From Streptomyces sp. Tue 6430 (GTDB lineage Bacteria; Actinomycetota; Actinomycetes; Streptomycetales; Streptomycetaceae), in contig JAKGSH010000002.1 in the NCBI GenBank assembly GCA_021568835.1, forward strand, positions 248,001-312,000: a stretch of DNA of 64,000 nucleotides, given 5' to 3'. The position numbers and the translations under genes were made by a program. Of this stretch, positions 48,744 to 61,393 are shown piece by piece. Numbering within the stretch: position 1 is the stretch's first letter; each line of letters begins with the position of its first letter. The notes under the pieces were generated by a model. It did not search any database. It was not told the DNA's origin and worked only from the letters and a program-made list of their open reading frames with translations.

Positions 48744-51700
48744 ATGGGCGAGAACTCGGTCGAGGCACGGCTGCTGTCCCGCATGCGGCGGCGCGCGGAA
48801 GCGACCCGAATCGTACGGGCTGACCGGAAGGCGGGACCACTGCCGCTGTCGTTCGCGCAGCAGCGGCTGTGGTTCCTGGACCGGTTGACACCGGACAGCG
48901 CGGACTACCTGGTGCCGACGGTGCTGCGGGTGCGCGGCGCGTTGGACGTCGCCGCCCTGGGCACGGCACTGTCGGGTCTGGTGGCCCGGCACGAGGTGCT
49001 GCGGACGGCATTCCCGGCGGACGACGACGGCACACCGCAGCAGGTGATCAGCGCACCTTGGCCGGTGGACGTCACCGTCCACGACCTGCGGACCGAAGCG
49101 GACGCGGAGGCCCGCGCGGGCGAGGTGCTGCGCACCGAGGCCACACGGCCGTTCGAGCTGGACGGCGGCCGGCTTCTGCGGGTCGACGTGGTGCGTGTCG
49201 CCGACGACGACCAGTACGTGCTGGTGACGTTGCACCACATCGTGTCGGACGGCTGGTCGTCCGGGATCCTGGCGCGCGAGCTGCGCGAGCTGTACGCGGC
49301 CGCCGTCGCCGGACGCGAGGCGTTGCTGCCCGAACTGCCTCTTCAGTACGCGGACTTCGCCGTCTGGCAGCGAGAGCAGCTCAGCGGCGAGTTCCTGGAG
49401 GATCAGTTGGCGTACTGGCGCGAGCGCCTCGCCGGGGTCACGCCGCTCGAGCTTCCCACCGACCACCAGCGTCCGGCGCTGCCGAGCGGTGGCGGTGACG
49501 TGGTCACCTTCTCGGTGCCGTCGGAGGTGGCGGAGGGGCTGCGGACGGCGGCGAGCGGGCAGGGCGCGAGTCTGTTCATGGCGCTGCTGGCGGTGTTCCA
49601 GATCGTTCTGGCCCGCTACTGCCGTCAGGACGACATCGCGGTCGGCACTCCGATCGCCGGCCGCAACCGGGCCGAGACCGAGGACCTGATCGGCTTCTTC
49701 GTCAACACGCTGGTCATGCGCACCGATCTGTCCGGCGACCCGGCGTTCACCGAGCTGCTGGCCCGCGTCAAGGACACCGCCCTGGGCGCCTACGACCACC
49801 AGGACCTGCCCTTCGAACGCCTCGTGGAAGAACTGGCTCCCGACCGGGACCCGTCCCGCAACCCCCTGTTCCAGACGATGCTCGTCCTCCAGGCGCCCGG
49901 CAGCGCGGAGGGCCAGACATGGGAGCTGGCGGGCACGCGGACCGAGCCGGTCGAGATCGAGCGGGGCATCGCCAAGTTCGACCTGACGCTCACGGCGGTC
50001 GAGGCGCCGGACGGCCTGCGCGCGGTACTGGAGTTCCGGACGGATCTGTTCGAGCGGGCGACGATCGAGCGGTTGGCGGGCCACATCGCGACGCTGGCCG
50101 CGTCGGTGGCGGCCGCACCGGGGGCGCGGCTGTCCGAGCTGAACATGCTGACGGTGGGGGAGCGGCGGGAGGTGCTGGTCGAGTGGAACGGTGTCACGGG
50201 TCCGTATCCGGACACCGCGACGATCCACCGGCTGATCGAGGAGCGGGTGGCTGCCGACCCGGACGCGGTGGCCGTGGCCTTCGGAGACCGCTGCTGGACC
50301 TTCGGGGAGATCAATGCGCGGGCGAATCGGCTGGCGCATCATCTGCGTGACATCGGGGTCCGGCCGGACACGCTGGTCGCGGTGTGTCTGGAGCGGTCGC
50401 CGGAGCTGATCGCCACCCTGTTGGGGATTCTGAAGGCGGGTGCCGCGTTCGTTCCCCTCGATCCGGATTATCCCGTCGACCGGATCGCCTACATGGTCGA
50501 GGACACCGGTACGCCGTTGATCGTGACCAGTTCCGATCTGGCCGGCCGGCTGCCGGACACGGTCGACCGCCTGCTGGTGGACACGCAGTGGCCGGCCGGT
50601 CCGGAGGACAACCCTCAGCCGGTGGCTTCGCCGGATGATCTGGCCTATGTGATCTACACGTCGGGTTCGACGGGCAGGCCGAAGGGGGTGGCGCTGGAGC
50701 ACCGGGGGGTGGTCAACTACCTGCACTGGTGCGACCGGAACTATCCCGCGCTCATTCCCGGTGGTGTCGGCAGCATCCTGTATTCGTCGGTGACGTTCGA
50801 TCTGACGATCACGGCGTTGTTCCTGCCGCTGATCCAGGGCCGGCAGCTCGCGATCCCGGTGGCCGGGCCGGATCAGACGGCGTTCGACGCGGCGATCGAC
50901 CTGATCTGCACGAACACTCCGATCAGTTTCCTGAAGGCGACGCCCTCGCATCTGGAGGTCCTGGCGGCGCATCTGGAGGCCCGCGGCGCGCGTCATCACA
51001 TCACCACCATCGTGGCCGGGGGGGAGAACCTCACCCCGCAGCTCGTCGCGCGGCTGCTGGACGCGAGCAGTACGCAGACGACGATCAGCAACGAGTACGG
51101 GGCGACCGAGGGCTCGGTGGCGAACGTGATGAGCCTGACCACCGCGCCCGACCCGCACGGCGGCACCACCACCCTGGGCCGGGCCGTCACCAACACCACC
51201 GCCTACGTGGTCGACCACCACAACCAGCCCGCCCCGTCGGCGTCCCCGGCCACGCCCTGCTGGGCGGTATCTGCCTGGCCCGGCACTACCACCGGCGGCC
51301 CGAGCTGACCGCACAGCGCTTCACCCCCAACCCCCTTGCCCCGCCCCGCCCCGACCCCCGCGTCTACCACACCGGCGACCTCGTCAAGTGGCGTGCCGAC
51401 GGCACGCTGGAGTTCATCGGCCGCATCGACAACCAGGTCAAGCTGCGCGGCTACCGCATCGAACTCGGCGAGATCGAGAACGCCCTGGCCACCCACCCCC
51501 ACATCCACACCACCGCCGTCACCGTCCGCGAGGACACCCCCGGCAACAAACAGCTCACCGCCTACACCGTCCCCACCCCCGGACACGCACCCACCGCCGG
51601 CGAACTCCGCACCCATCTCCAGCAGCAGTTGCCCGACTACATGATCCCCAGCCTCTACATCCCCCTCGACCACCTCCCCCTCACCCCAACGGCAAGGTCG

Positions 51701-54700
51701 ACACCAAAGCCCTGCCCGCCCCCGACCACCACCGACCCGACCTCACCACCACCTACACCCCACCCCGGACGGACATCGAGCGCACCCTTGCCGCGATCTG
51801 GTCCGAGATCCTCGGCATCGACACCATCGGCATCCACGACAACTTCTTCGAACTCGGCGGACATTCACTGCTCGCGACGCAGGTGACGTCGCGTCTGCGT
51901 CAGCGGCTCGGAGTGGACGTCCCCGTGCGGGCCCTCTTCACGTCGCCCACGGTGGCGACACTGGCCGCGGCCGTGCGCGAGCTGGAGACGGCCGACGAGG
52001 CGCCGCTGGTTCCGGCCGACCGCGACAACGGTCCGTTGCCGCTGTCGTTCGCGCAGCAGCGGCTGTGGTTCCTGGATCAGTTGACGCCTGGCAGCGCCGA
52101 ATACCTCGTGCCGTTCGGGCTGCGCGTGCGGGGCAAGCTTGATGTCAGTGCCCTGGGAGCGGCGTTCACCGGCCTGGTCACCCGGCACGAGGTGCTGCGC
52201 ACCCGGTTCGTGACGGACGGCTCAGGCCGTCCGGCGCAGGTAGTGGACGCCCCGTGGGTGGTCACTCCGGTGGTGCACGACGTCCGGGCCCTCCCGGCGG
52301 CCGACAGGGAGCAGGCGGCGTCGGACATCATGGCGACGGAGGCCCGAAGGCCGTTCGAGCTGGACGGCGGCCGGCTTCTGCGCGTGGACGTGGTGCGTGT
52401 CGCTGACGACGACCAGTTCGTACTGCTGGCGTTGCACCACATCGTGTCGGACGGCTGGTCGTCCGGGATTCTGGCGCGCGAGCTGCGCGAGCTGTACGCG
52501 GCCGCCGTCGCCGGACGCGAGGCGTTGCTGCCCGAACTGCCTCTTCAGTACGCGGACTTCGCCGTCTGGCAGCGGGAGCAGCTCAGCGGCGAGTTCCTGG
52601 AGGATCAGTTGGCGTACTGGCGCGAGCGTCTTGCGGGAGTGGCGACCCTGGAGCTGCCGACCGACCATGGGCGGTCGGCTGAGAGGGAGGGCGCCGAGGG
52701 CGACACCGTGTACTTCTCGGTGCCGTCGGAGGTGGCGGAGGGGCTGCGGACGGCGGCGAGCGGGCAGGGCGCGAGCCTGTTCATGGCGCTGCTGGCGGTG
52801 TTCCAGATCGTTCTGGCCCGCTACTGCCGTCAGGACGACATCGCGGTCGGCACTCCGATCGCCGGCCGCAACCGGGCCGAGACCGAGGACCTGATCGGCT
52901 TCTTCGTCAACACCCTCGTCCTGCGCACGGACCTGTCCGGCGACCCGGCGTTCACCGAGCTGCTGGCCCGCGTCAAGGACACTGCCCTGGGCGCCTACGA
53001 CCACCAGGACCTGCCCTTCGAACGCCTCGTCGACGAGCTCGCCCCGGGCCGGGACCTGTCCCGCAACCCGCTCTTCCAGACCTTGTTCGTCTTCCAGAAC
53101 ACACCGGACGGCGAGGCGTGGAGCCTGCCCGGTCTGGCGGTCGAGCAGGTCGGTGTGGGTGGCCAGGACGCCAAGTTCGATCTCCAGCTGACCGCGACCG
53201 AGGCGGACGGCGAACTGCTGGCGGCCCTGGAGTTCCGGACGGATCTGTTCGAGCGGGCGACGATCGAGCGGTTGGCCGGTCACTTGACGACGCTGGCCGC
53301 GTCGGTGGCGGCCACGCCGGGGGCGCGCCTGTCCGAGCTGAACATGCTGACGGTGGGGGAGCGGCGGGAGGTCCTGGTCGACTGGAACGGTGTCACGGGT
53401 CCGTATCCGGACACCGCGACCATTCACCGGCTGATCGAGGAGCGTGTCACCGCACGTCCCGATGCGATCGCCGTGACGCAGGGCGACCACCGCTGGACCT
53501 ACGCGGACATCAACGCGCGGGCGAATCGGCTGGCGCATCATCTGCGTGACATCGGGGTCCGGCCGGACACGCTGGTCGCGGTGTGTCTGGAGCGGTCGCC
53601 GGAGCTGATCGCCACCCTGTTGGGGATTCTGAAGGCGGGTGCCGCGTTCGTTCCCCTCGATCCGGATTATCCCGTCGACCGGATCGCCTACATGGTCGAG
53701 GACACCGGTACGCCGTTGATCGTGACCAGTTCCGATCTGGCCGGCCGGCTGCCGGACACGGTCGACCGCCTGCTGGTGGACACGCAGTGGCCGGCCGGTC
53801 CGGAGGACAACCCTCAGCCGGTGGCTTCGCCGGATGATCTGGCCTATGTGATCTACACGTCGGGTTCGACGGGCAGGCCGAAGGGGGTGGCGCTGGAGCA
53901 CCGGGGGGTGGTCAACTACCTGCACTGGTGCGACCGGAACTATCCCGCGCTCATTCCCGGTGGTGTCGGCAGCATCCTGTATTCGTCGGTGACGTTCGAT
54001 CTGACGATCACGGCGTTGTTCCTGCCGCTGATCCAGGGCCGGCAGCTCGCGATCCCGGTGGCCGGGCCGGATCAGACGGCGTTCGACGCGGCGATCGACC
54101 TGATCTGCACGAACACTCCGATCAGTTTCCTGAAGGCGACGCCCTCGCATCTGGAGGTCCTGGCGGCGCATCTGGAGGCCCGCGGCGCGCGTCATCACAT
54201 CACCACCATCGTGGCCGGGGGGGAGAACCTCACCCCGCAGCTCGTCGCGCGGCTGCTGGACGCGAGCAGTACGCAGACGACGATCAGCAACGAGTACGGG
54301 GCGACCGAGGGCTCGGTGGCGAACGTGATGAGCCTGACCACCGCGCCCGACCCGCACGGCGGCACCACCACCCTGGGCCGGGCCGTCACCAACACCACCG
54401 CCTACGTGGTCGACCACCACAACCAGCCCGCCCCCGTCGGCGTCCCCGGCCACGCCCTGCTGGGCGGTATCTGCCTGGCCCGGCACTACCACCGGCGGCC
54501 CGAGCTGACCGCACAGCGCTTCACCCCCAACCCCCTTGCCCCGCCCCGCCCGACCCCCGCGTCTACCACACCGGCGACCTCGTCAAGTGGCGTGCCGACG
54601 GCACGCTGGAGTTCATCGGCCGCATCGACAACCAGGTCAAGCTGCGCGGCTACCGCATCGAACTCGGCGAGATCGAGAACGCCCTGGCCACCCACCCCCA

Positions 54701-56617
54701 CATCCACACCACCGCCGTCACCGTCCGCGAGGACACCCCCGGCAACAAACAGCTCACCGCCTACACCGTCCCCACCCCCGGACACGCACCCACCGCCGGC
54801 GAACTCCGCACCCATCTCCAGCAGCAGTTGCCCGACTACATGATCCCCAGCCTCTACATCCCCCTCGACCACCTCCCCCTCACCCCCAACGGCAAGGTCG
54901 ACACCAAAGCCCTGCCCGCCCCGACCACCACCGACCCGACCTCACCACCACCTACACCCCACCCCGGACGGACATCGAGCGCACCCTTGCCGCGATCTGG
55001 TCCGAGATCCTCGGCATCGACACCGTCGGCATCCACGACAACTTCTTCGAACTCGGCGGGGATTCGATCATCAGCATCCAGATGATCGCCCGCGCCAAGA
55101 AGTTCGGTGTGCACCTCACTCCGCGGCTGATCTTCAAGAACCAGACGATCGCCGAGATCGCGGTCCACGCCGGTACGGCCACGCCGGTCGACGCGGAACA
55201 GGGCCGCGTGGTGGGCGAGGTCCCGCTGACGCCGATCCAGCACTGGTTCTTCGAGAAGGACCTGCCGGCGTTCGACCACTTCAACCAGGCCGAACTCCTC
55301 GTCACCGACGGACTCGACGCCGACGTGCTGCGGCTCGCGCTGGTCGACCTGATCGAGCACCACGATGCGCTGCGCCTGCGCTGCGCGGACGGGGCCGACG
55401 GCTGGCGGCAGTACCTGGACGAGACGGTGGACACCGGCGTCCTCGACGTGCACGACCTGTCCACTGTCGCGGACGAGTCCCTGGCGTCGGTGTCTCTGGA
55501 CATCGCGGAGGAGACGCAGCAGAGCCTCGACCTGGCCAAGGGGCCGTTGTTGCGGGCCGCCCTGCTGGAGTCGGGGCCCACGCGTGGGCAGCGGCTGCTC
55601 ATCGTCGTACACCACCTGGCGGTCGACGGCGTGTCCTGGCGGATCCTGCTGGAGGACCTGGGCAGTTGCTACGAGCGCCGGGCTGCCGGGCTCGCGCCCC
55701 TGTTGCCGGCGAAGACGACGTCGTTCCGGTCGTGGGCTCAGCGGCTGCACGGTTTCGCCGACTCCGATCAGGCACGGGCGGAGTTCGCCTACTGGGCCGA
55801 GCCCAAGCCGGTCGGCCGGGTGCCGCGTGACCGGGACGGCCGCAACGACCTGGGATCCGCCGCCACCGTCGTGGCGATGCTCAGCCCCGAGGAGACCCGT
55901 GCTCTGCTGCGGGACGTGCCGAAGGTCTTCAACACCCAGATCAACGACGCGTTGCTCACCGCGCTGGCGCACGCCCTGCGAGACTGGACCGGGGACGACG
56001 AGACCCTGGTCGGTCTGGAGGGACACGGCCGTGAGGATCTGTTCCCCGACGTGGACCTGTCACGGACGGTGGGATGGTTCACGTCCGTCTTCCCCGTCGC
56101 CCTGCGGCTGGCGCCGGGAGCCACCAGCGCGGTGGCCTCGCTCGACTCCGTCCGCGAGCAGTTGGCGCGGATCCCCAACAAGGGTGTCGGCTACGGCATC
56201 CTGCGCCATCTCGGCGCCCCGGACGTGGCGTCCGTACTGCGCCGGCAGCCCACTCCGGAAGTGAACTTCAACTACCTGGGGCAGTTCACCAGGGACCTGC
56301 CGGGCATCGGGCGGTACGCCGGTCCCGAAGGACCCAAGGGTCACTCGATCAGCCCGGACGGCATGCGGTGGAACGTGCTGGACGTGACCGCCGCCGTCGA
56401 GGGCGACACGTTCGGCCTGTACGTCAACTACTCGACCGCGCTGCACGACCGGCGCACCGTCGAGTACCTGGCCGGCGGCGTCCTCGGCCGCCTGCGCGAG
56501 CTGATCGCCGGTAGCGCCGACGGAACCGCCGACGCCCGCCGGGAGTCCCCCGGTGTTCCCCTCACCGATGTCGGTGACGCCGACATGGCCGCGATCCTGA
56601 AGAGGTTCTCGATATGA
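48744..56617 (+). CDS. NRPS, modules 3 and 4 (C-A-T-C-A-T-E; four one-base frameshifts in this sequence)
   Basis: The repaired protein is 2,625 residues. C3 (about 30-460) has [10 protein letters not shown]3 has [25 protein letters not shown] and [10 protein letters not shown], giving the code DLTKVGEVA. T3 is LGGHSLLA. C4 and A4 repeat the same sequences with the same code. T4 has LGGDSIISI, the form typical before an epimerase. The last 450 residues are an E domain ([25 protein letters not shown]). Frame breaks lie at about 51234, 51683, 54548 and 54918; each is one C short in a run, and the sister copy has the full run. It starts at ATG 48744 and overlaps the next gene by ATGA. Confidence 0.9.
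50142..51860 (+). repeat. A-domain repeat, copy 1
   Basis: This 1,719-base segment (late C-domain edge through A3 to the start of T3) is nearly identical to 53341-55059 and 57916-59633. If two missing C bases are restored, it is 1,721 bases long, the same as both other copies after repair. It suggests recent duplication or gene conversion. Confidence 0.9.
53341..55059 (+). repeat. A-domain repeat, copy 2
   Basis: It is 1,719 bases long with two missing bases (near 54548 and 54918). It differs from copies 1 and 3 mainly in a stretch of about 80 bases near 53445-53515, which encodes the start of the A domain. The flanking C domain (C4) also resembles C3, so the whole module was duplicated. Confidence 0.9.
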
Positions 56618-59600
56618 GCGCGCACAACGTGGAAGACGTCTACGGACTCTCGCCCCTGCAGTTCGGCATGCTGTACCACTCACTGGAGGACACCTCCGAC
56701 ACGCGCCCCTACATGGTGCAGATGACGGAGGAAGCCGAAGGGCCCTTCGACGAGACGCTGTTCGGCGCCGCCTGGCAGCAGCTCGTCGACCGGCACTCGA
56801 TCCTCCGCAGCGCCTTCGTGTGGGAGGGGGTGTCGGAGCCGGTCCAGGTGGTGCAGCGCAAGGCTGTCCTCCCCTTCGAGGTGAGGGATCTGCGCGGCCT
56901 GACCGATCAGCAGGAACGGCTCGACGCCTTCCTGGCGGAGGACTGGGACCGAGGGTTCGACCTGTCACAGGCCCCGCTGGTCCGGGTCACCGTGCTGCGT
57001 ATGTCGGAGGAACGCCGGATCGTCGTCTGGTCGTTCCACCACATCCTCCTCGACGGCTGGAGTGTGCAGATCCTCCAGAAGGAGCTGTTCGCCCTCTACC
57101 GGGCGCTGCTCGACGGCACTCCCGCCGGCCTGCCGCCGACCGTCCCGTACCGTCGGTACATCGAGTGGCTCAACTCCCGGCAGGACGACGGCTCCGCGGC
57201 GTTCTGGTCCGACTACCTGGCGGGCGTCACCGAGCCCACCGCCCTGCACGTCGACCGGGACACCGGGGACACGGGAGTCGGCGAGTTCGAGGCGTGCGCC
57301 TCCGCGGAGCTGTTCGCGCGGGCCCGGGACTACGCCAAGTCCCAGCGCATCACGATGAACACTTTGGTACAGGGCCTGTGGTCGATCCTGCTTTCACGGT
57401 ACAGCCGCCAGGACGAGGTGCTGTTCGGCTCGACGATCTCGGGCCGCTCGATCGATCTGCCCGGCGTCGAGTCGATGATGGGCCTTTTCATCAACACGCT
57501 GCCGGTGCGCGGCCGGCTCACGGGTGACCTGGTCGTCTCCGAGTGGCTGCGGGATCTCCAGGACGAGCAGCTGGACATGCGGCAGTGGGAGTACTGCCAC
57601 CTGGTCGACGTGCAGAAGCACAGCAGGATCCCGCGCGGCGAGCCGCTGTTCCGGTCCATCCTCGTCTTCGAGAACTACCCGGTGGTGCAAAAGCCGTCGG
57701 ACTTCCCCGAGGGACTGACCCGGCGCCTGGTGAACTGTGTGGAGCGCACCGGGTACCCGCTGACCCTCGTCGTGTCGGCGGGCCGGGCCCTGGAGTTCCG
57801 CTTCGTCTACGACCGGAGCAGGTTCGACGCGGAGACGGTCGAACGTATGACAGGCCACCTCGAGAGCCTGCTGGCCTCCGTGGTGGACTCGCCCGGGGCA
57901 CGCATCGGCGACCTCAACATGCTGACGGTGGGGGAGCGGCGGGAGGTCCTGGTCGACTGGAACGGTGTCACGGGCCCGTATCCGGACACCGCGACCATTC
58001 ACCGGCTCATCGAGGAGCGGGTGGCTGCCGACCCGGACGCGGTGGCCGTGGCCTTCGGAGACCGCTGCTGGACCTTCGGGGAGATCAATGCGCGGGCGAA
58101 TCGGCTGGCGCATCATCTGCGTGACATCGGGGTCCGGCCGGACACGCTGGTCGCGGTGTGTCTGGAGCGGTCGCCGGAGCTCATCGCCACCCTGTTGGGC
58201 ATTTTGAAGGCGGGTGCCGCGTTCGTTCCCCTCGATCCGGATTATCCCGTCGACCGGATCGCCTACATGGTCGAGGACACCGGTACGCCGTTGATCGTGA
58301 CCAGTTCCGATCTGGCCGGCCGGCTGCCGGACACGGTCGACCGCCTGCTGGTGGACACGCAGTGGCCGGCCGGTCCGGAGGACAACCCTCAGCCGGTGGC
58401 TTCGCCGGATGATCTGGCCTATGTGATCTACACGTCGGGTTCGACGGGCAGGCCGAAGGGGGTGGCGCTGGAGCACCGGGGGGTGGTCAACTACCTGCAC
58501 TGGTGCGACCGGAACTATCCCGCGCTCATTCCCGGTGGTGTCGGCAGCATCCTGTATTCGTCGGTGACGTTCGATCTGACGATCACGGCGTTGTTCCTGC
58601 CGCTGATCCAGGGCCGGCAGCTCGCGATCCCGGTGGCCGGAGCCGATCAGACGGCGTTCGACGCGGCGATCGACCTGATCTGCACGAACACTCCGATCAG
58701 TTTCCTGAAGGCGACGCCCTCGCATCTGGAGGTCCTGGCGGCGCATCTGGAGGCCCGCGGCGCGCGTCATCACATCACCACCATCGTGGCCGGGGTGAGA
58801 ACCTCACCCCGCAGCTCGTCGCGCGGCTGCTGGACGCGAGCAGTACGCAGACGACGATCAGCAACGAGTACGGGGCGACCGAGGGCTCGGTGGCGAACGT
58901 GATGAGCCTGACCACCGTGCCCGACCCGCACGGCGGCACCACCACCCTGGGCCGGGCCGTCACCAACACCACCGCCTACGTGGTCGACCACCACAACCAG
59001 CCCGCCCCCGTCGGCGTCCCCGGCCACGCCCTGCTGGGCGGTATCTGCCTGGCCCGGCACTACCACCACCGGCCCGAGCTGACCGCACAGCGCTTCACCC
59101 CCAACCCCCTTGCCCCGCCCCGCCCCGACCCCCGCGTCTACCACACCGGCGACCTCGTCAAATGGCGTGCCGACGGCACGCTGGAGTTCATCGGCCGCAT
59201 CGACAACCAGGTCAAGCTGCGCGGCTACCGCATCGAACTCGGCGAGATCGAGAACGCCCTGGCCACCCACCCCCACATCCACACCACCGCCGTCACCGTC
59301 CGCGAGGACACCCCGGCAACAAACAGCTCACCGCCTACACCGTCCCCACCCCGGACACGCACCCACCGCCGGCGAACTCCGCACGCATCTCCAGCAGCAG
59401 TTGCCCGACTACATGATCCCCAGCCTCTACGTCCCCCTCGACCACCTCCCCCTCACCCCCAACGGCAAGGTCGACACCAAGGCCCTGCCCGCCCCCGACC
59501 ACCACCGACCCGACCTCACCACCACCTACACCCCACCCCGCAACCCGACCGAGCAGACCATCACCGAAGTGTGGTCCGACGTCCTCGGCATCGACACCAT

Positions 59601-60600
59601 CGGCATCCACGACAACTTCTTCGAACTCGGCGGACAGTCGATCAGCTCGGTGCGGGTGGTCTCGCGACTGCGGGAGGCCGGTCTGGGCGTCGCCCTCCAG
59701 CAGATCGTGCGACACCCGACGGTGGCCCAGCTGGCGGCCGCGCTGGACGTCCCGCAACCGGCGTCGTCCGGGCTCGTGGTGCTCCTTTCGTCCGTGGCCG
59801 ATCCCGAGCTGCCCGTCCTGTTCTGCGTGCACCCGGGAGGCGGCAGCACCCACCCGTACCGGGCGCTCGCACGTTGCCTGGCGGGTACGTTCACCGTGTA
59901 CGGCATCCAGGCTCCGGGACTGAACGCGGACGAGGCGCCGCTCGTCGGGATCGAGTCGATCGCGGAACGGTACTGGCGGGAGATCCGCGGAGTGCAGCCC
60001 ACGGGCCCGTGCACCATCCTCGGATGGTCGACGGGCGCCGTCATCGCGCACGCGATGGGCGCGGGGGCCCCGGAGGAGGTGGCCGGCCTGTTTCTGCTGG
60101 AGCCGGCGGTGACCGGCCACGACCAGCGGGACCGCTTCCAGCGGCACGCCGAGGTGTACCGCCGGGTGAACGCGTTGTGGCGCCGTGGCCAGAACGAGAA
60201 CGGGGCCGAACGGAAAGCCACGGAGCGGGAGTTGCGGCGCCTGGCGCCGGAGATGAACCTCGACGAGGATCTGGTCACGCTCGACGAGTGGATGCCCTAT
60301 GCGGTGCTGGAGGCCGAGGTGCGCTCGCTCGCCGCCTACCGGCCCGGACGCTCGAGGGCCAGGGCGACACTGTTCGTCAGTGACACGGTGCGTGACGGCA
60401 GCGGCGACGAGGTGCCGGAAGCCCGGTACATCGCCCACTGGCGCGGGCTGTACCCGGAGGGTCTGGCCCAGCGGGCGATGCCGGGCCGCCACATGGAGAT
60501 GGTCAGGGGCGACGAACAACTGGAGCTCGTGATCTCCACGCTGCGGGAGGCCGTGCCGACGGCTGCCGCCGACCGGGAACGGGAGATGCTGCCGGCCTGA
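56614..60600 (+). CDS. NRPS, module 5 with thioesterase (C-A-T-TE; three one-base frameshifts in this sequence)
   Basis: The repaired protein is 1,329 residues. The C domain (about 10-430) begins YGLSPLQFGMLYHSLEDTS and has FHHILLDGWS; its start pattern fits a DCL domain that accepts the D-residue made by module 4. A5 has the same code as A3 and A4. T5 Ser is in LGGQSISS. The TE (last about 270 residues) has VLFCVHPGGGSTHPYRALA, the nucleophile elbow GWSTG, and a late GRHMEM His; it releases the peptide. Frame breaks near 58796, 59310 and 59348 are each a one-base G or C loss. The start ATG overlaps the preceding stop as ATGA, so it is translationally coupled. Confidence 0.9.
57916..59633 (+). 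repeat. A-domain repeat, copy 3
   Basis: It is 1,718 bases long with three missing bases. The A-domain start matches copy 1 ([18 protein letters not shown]), not copy 2. The C domain before it is unrelated in subtype, so here only the A domain was copied, presumably by gene conversion. Confidence 0.9.
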
Positions 60601-60715
60601 CCGGGAGACTTCGCCGAAGTACCGGAGGCCGAAGTACCGGAGCCGACAGCCGACGAGGGGCCCGCCGCGAAGGCGGTCTCCAGGGATCGTCGCAACACCG
60701 AGTCGGTTTGATCAG
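60601..60715. other. Short gap after the thioesterase
   Basis: About 115 bases. There is a short direct repeat, GAAGTACCGGAG, twice. No terminator stem that I can support. Confidence 0.3.
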
Positions 60716-60905
60716 GCCGCGAACAGTTCATGCAGGCGCTCGGCTGAGGTTTCCCAGCCGAGCGTTCTGCGTGGGCGGCGGTTGAGCCGGCCGGCGACGG
60801 CGACCAGGTGCAGGTGCATGACACAGCGGGTGGCGCGTTCGACCAGGGTGCCGATCGCGGGCCTGCTGTCCTTGCCGAGGATCGGATCGCCCTCCCAGGG
60901 GGGCC
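60716..60905 (-). pseudogene. Relic of an IS30-family transposase
   Basis: On the minus strand it reads PWEGDPILGKDSRPAIGTLV, ERATRCVMHLHL, then RRPRRTLGWETSAERLHELF and a stop. The first part is the start of the IS30 catalytic domain and the last is the conserved C-terminus; the 130 or so residues between are deleted. The catalytic D of WEGD remains but the rest of the DDE triad is lost. It is a dead fragment at the edge of the NRPS cluster. Confidence 0.75.
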
Positions 60906-60916
60906 GGGCACGGCCC

Positions 60917-61003
60917 GGTCTGTGGCTTCGGCAGGACGCTCACCCGGTCTGTGGCTTCGGCAGGACGCTCACCTGGTCTGTGGCTTCGCCAGGACGCTCG
61001 CTG
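60917..61003 (+). repeat. Three tandem copies of a 29-base unit
   Basis: GGTCTGTGGCTTCGGCAGGA with its continuation CGCTCACCC repeats at 60917, 60946 and 60975. Copies 1 and 2 are identical except for the last base; copy 3 has a few changes. There are no spacers, so it is not CRISPR. It adjoins the IS30 relic. Confidence 0.85.
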
Positions 61004-61310
61004 GCGGGCCCCTCGTCCTGTTCCCTGGTCCGCCCCGCCCACCCGGCGCCACCGGGGGTCTCGTCCGGACCGGCCAGGACGCGGCGCGCGTCGTGCACCC
61101 GGGCCCGGAAGGCCGCCGCGGGGACCCCGTCCGTGCTGTCGGCCGGGGCGGAGGAGTTTCGGAGCCCTGGGGTGTCACCGCCCCGGACCGCCTCAGGCGC
61201 ACGGCCGGTGACGTCACAGCCCCGCCCCCTCTTTTCACCTCCCGTCACCCGTCCCCTCCGTCCCCTGTTCCCCCGGGTCCGTCCCTCCCTTGCCCCGCGG
61301 TGCACACGGC
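61004..61310. other. Gene-free stretch before the convergent operon
   Basis: About 310 bases of GC-rich sequence with no supported gene. It lies downstream of both the NRPS operon (rightward) and the SbnA/SbnB operon (leftward). Confidence 0.4.
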
Positions 61311-61368
61311 GACGCCCCGGTCTCGTGCTCCCACCTTGTGTTCGGTGGGAGCACGAGACCGGGGCGTC
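61311..61368 (-). terminator. 25-bp perfect hairpin ending the Dap operon
   Basis: GACGCCCCGGTCTCGTGCTC continues as CCACC, forms a 25-bp perfect stem, and closes on an 8-base loop (TTGTGTTC). It lies 25 bases after the sbnB-like stop. As a symmetric element it can stop transcription from both sides of this convergent region. Confidence 0.9.
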
Positions 61369-61393
61369 GGGGCAGCGGCCGGCGCCGCCCGGC

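Noticed and set aside
50142..59633. NRPS genes as decayed pseudogenes because of many frame breaks
   Set aside because: Each break is a single missing G or C in a run and is absent from a sister copy. All domain motifs are intact, and gene lengths become exact multiples of three after repair.
60917..61003. 29-base repeats as a CRISPR array
   Set aside because: The units are directly adjacent with no spacers, there are only three, and no cas gene is near.
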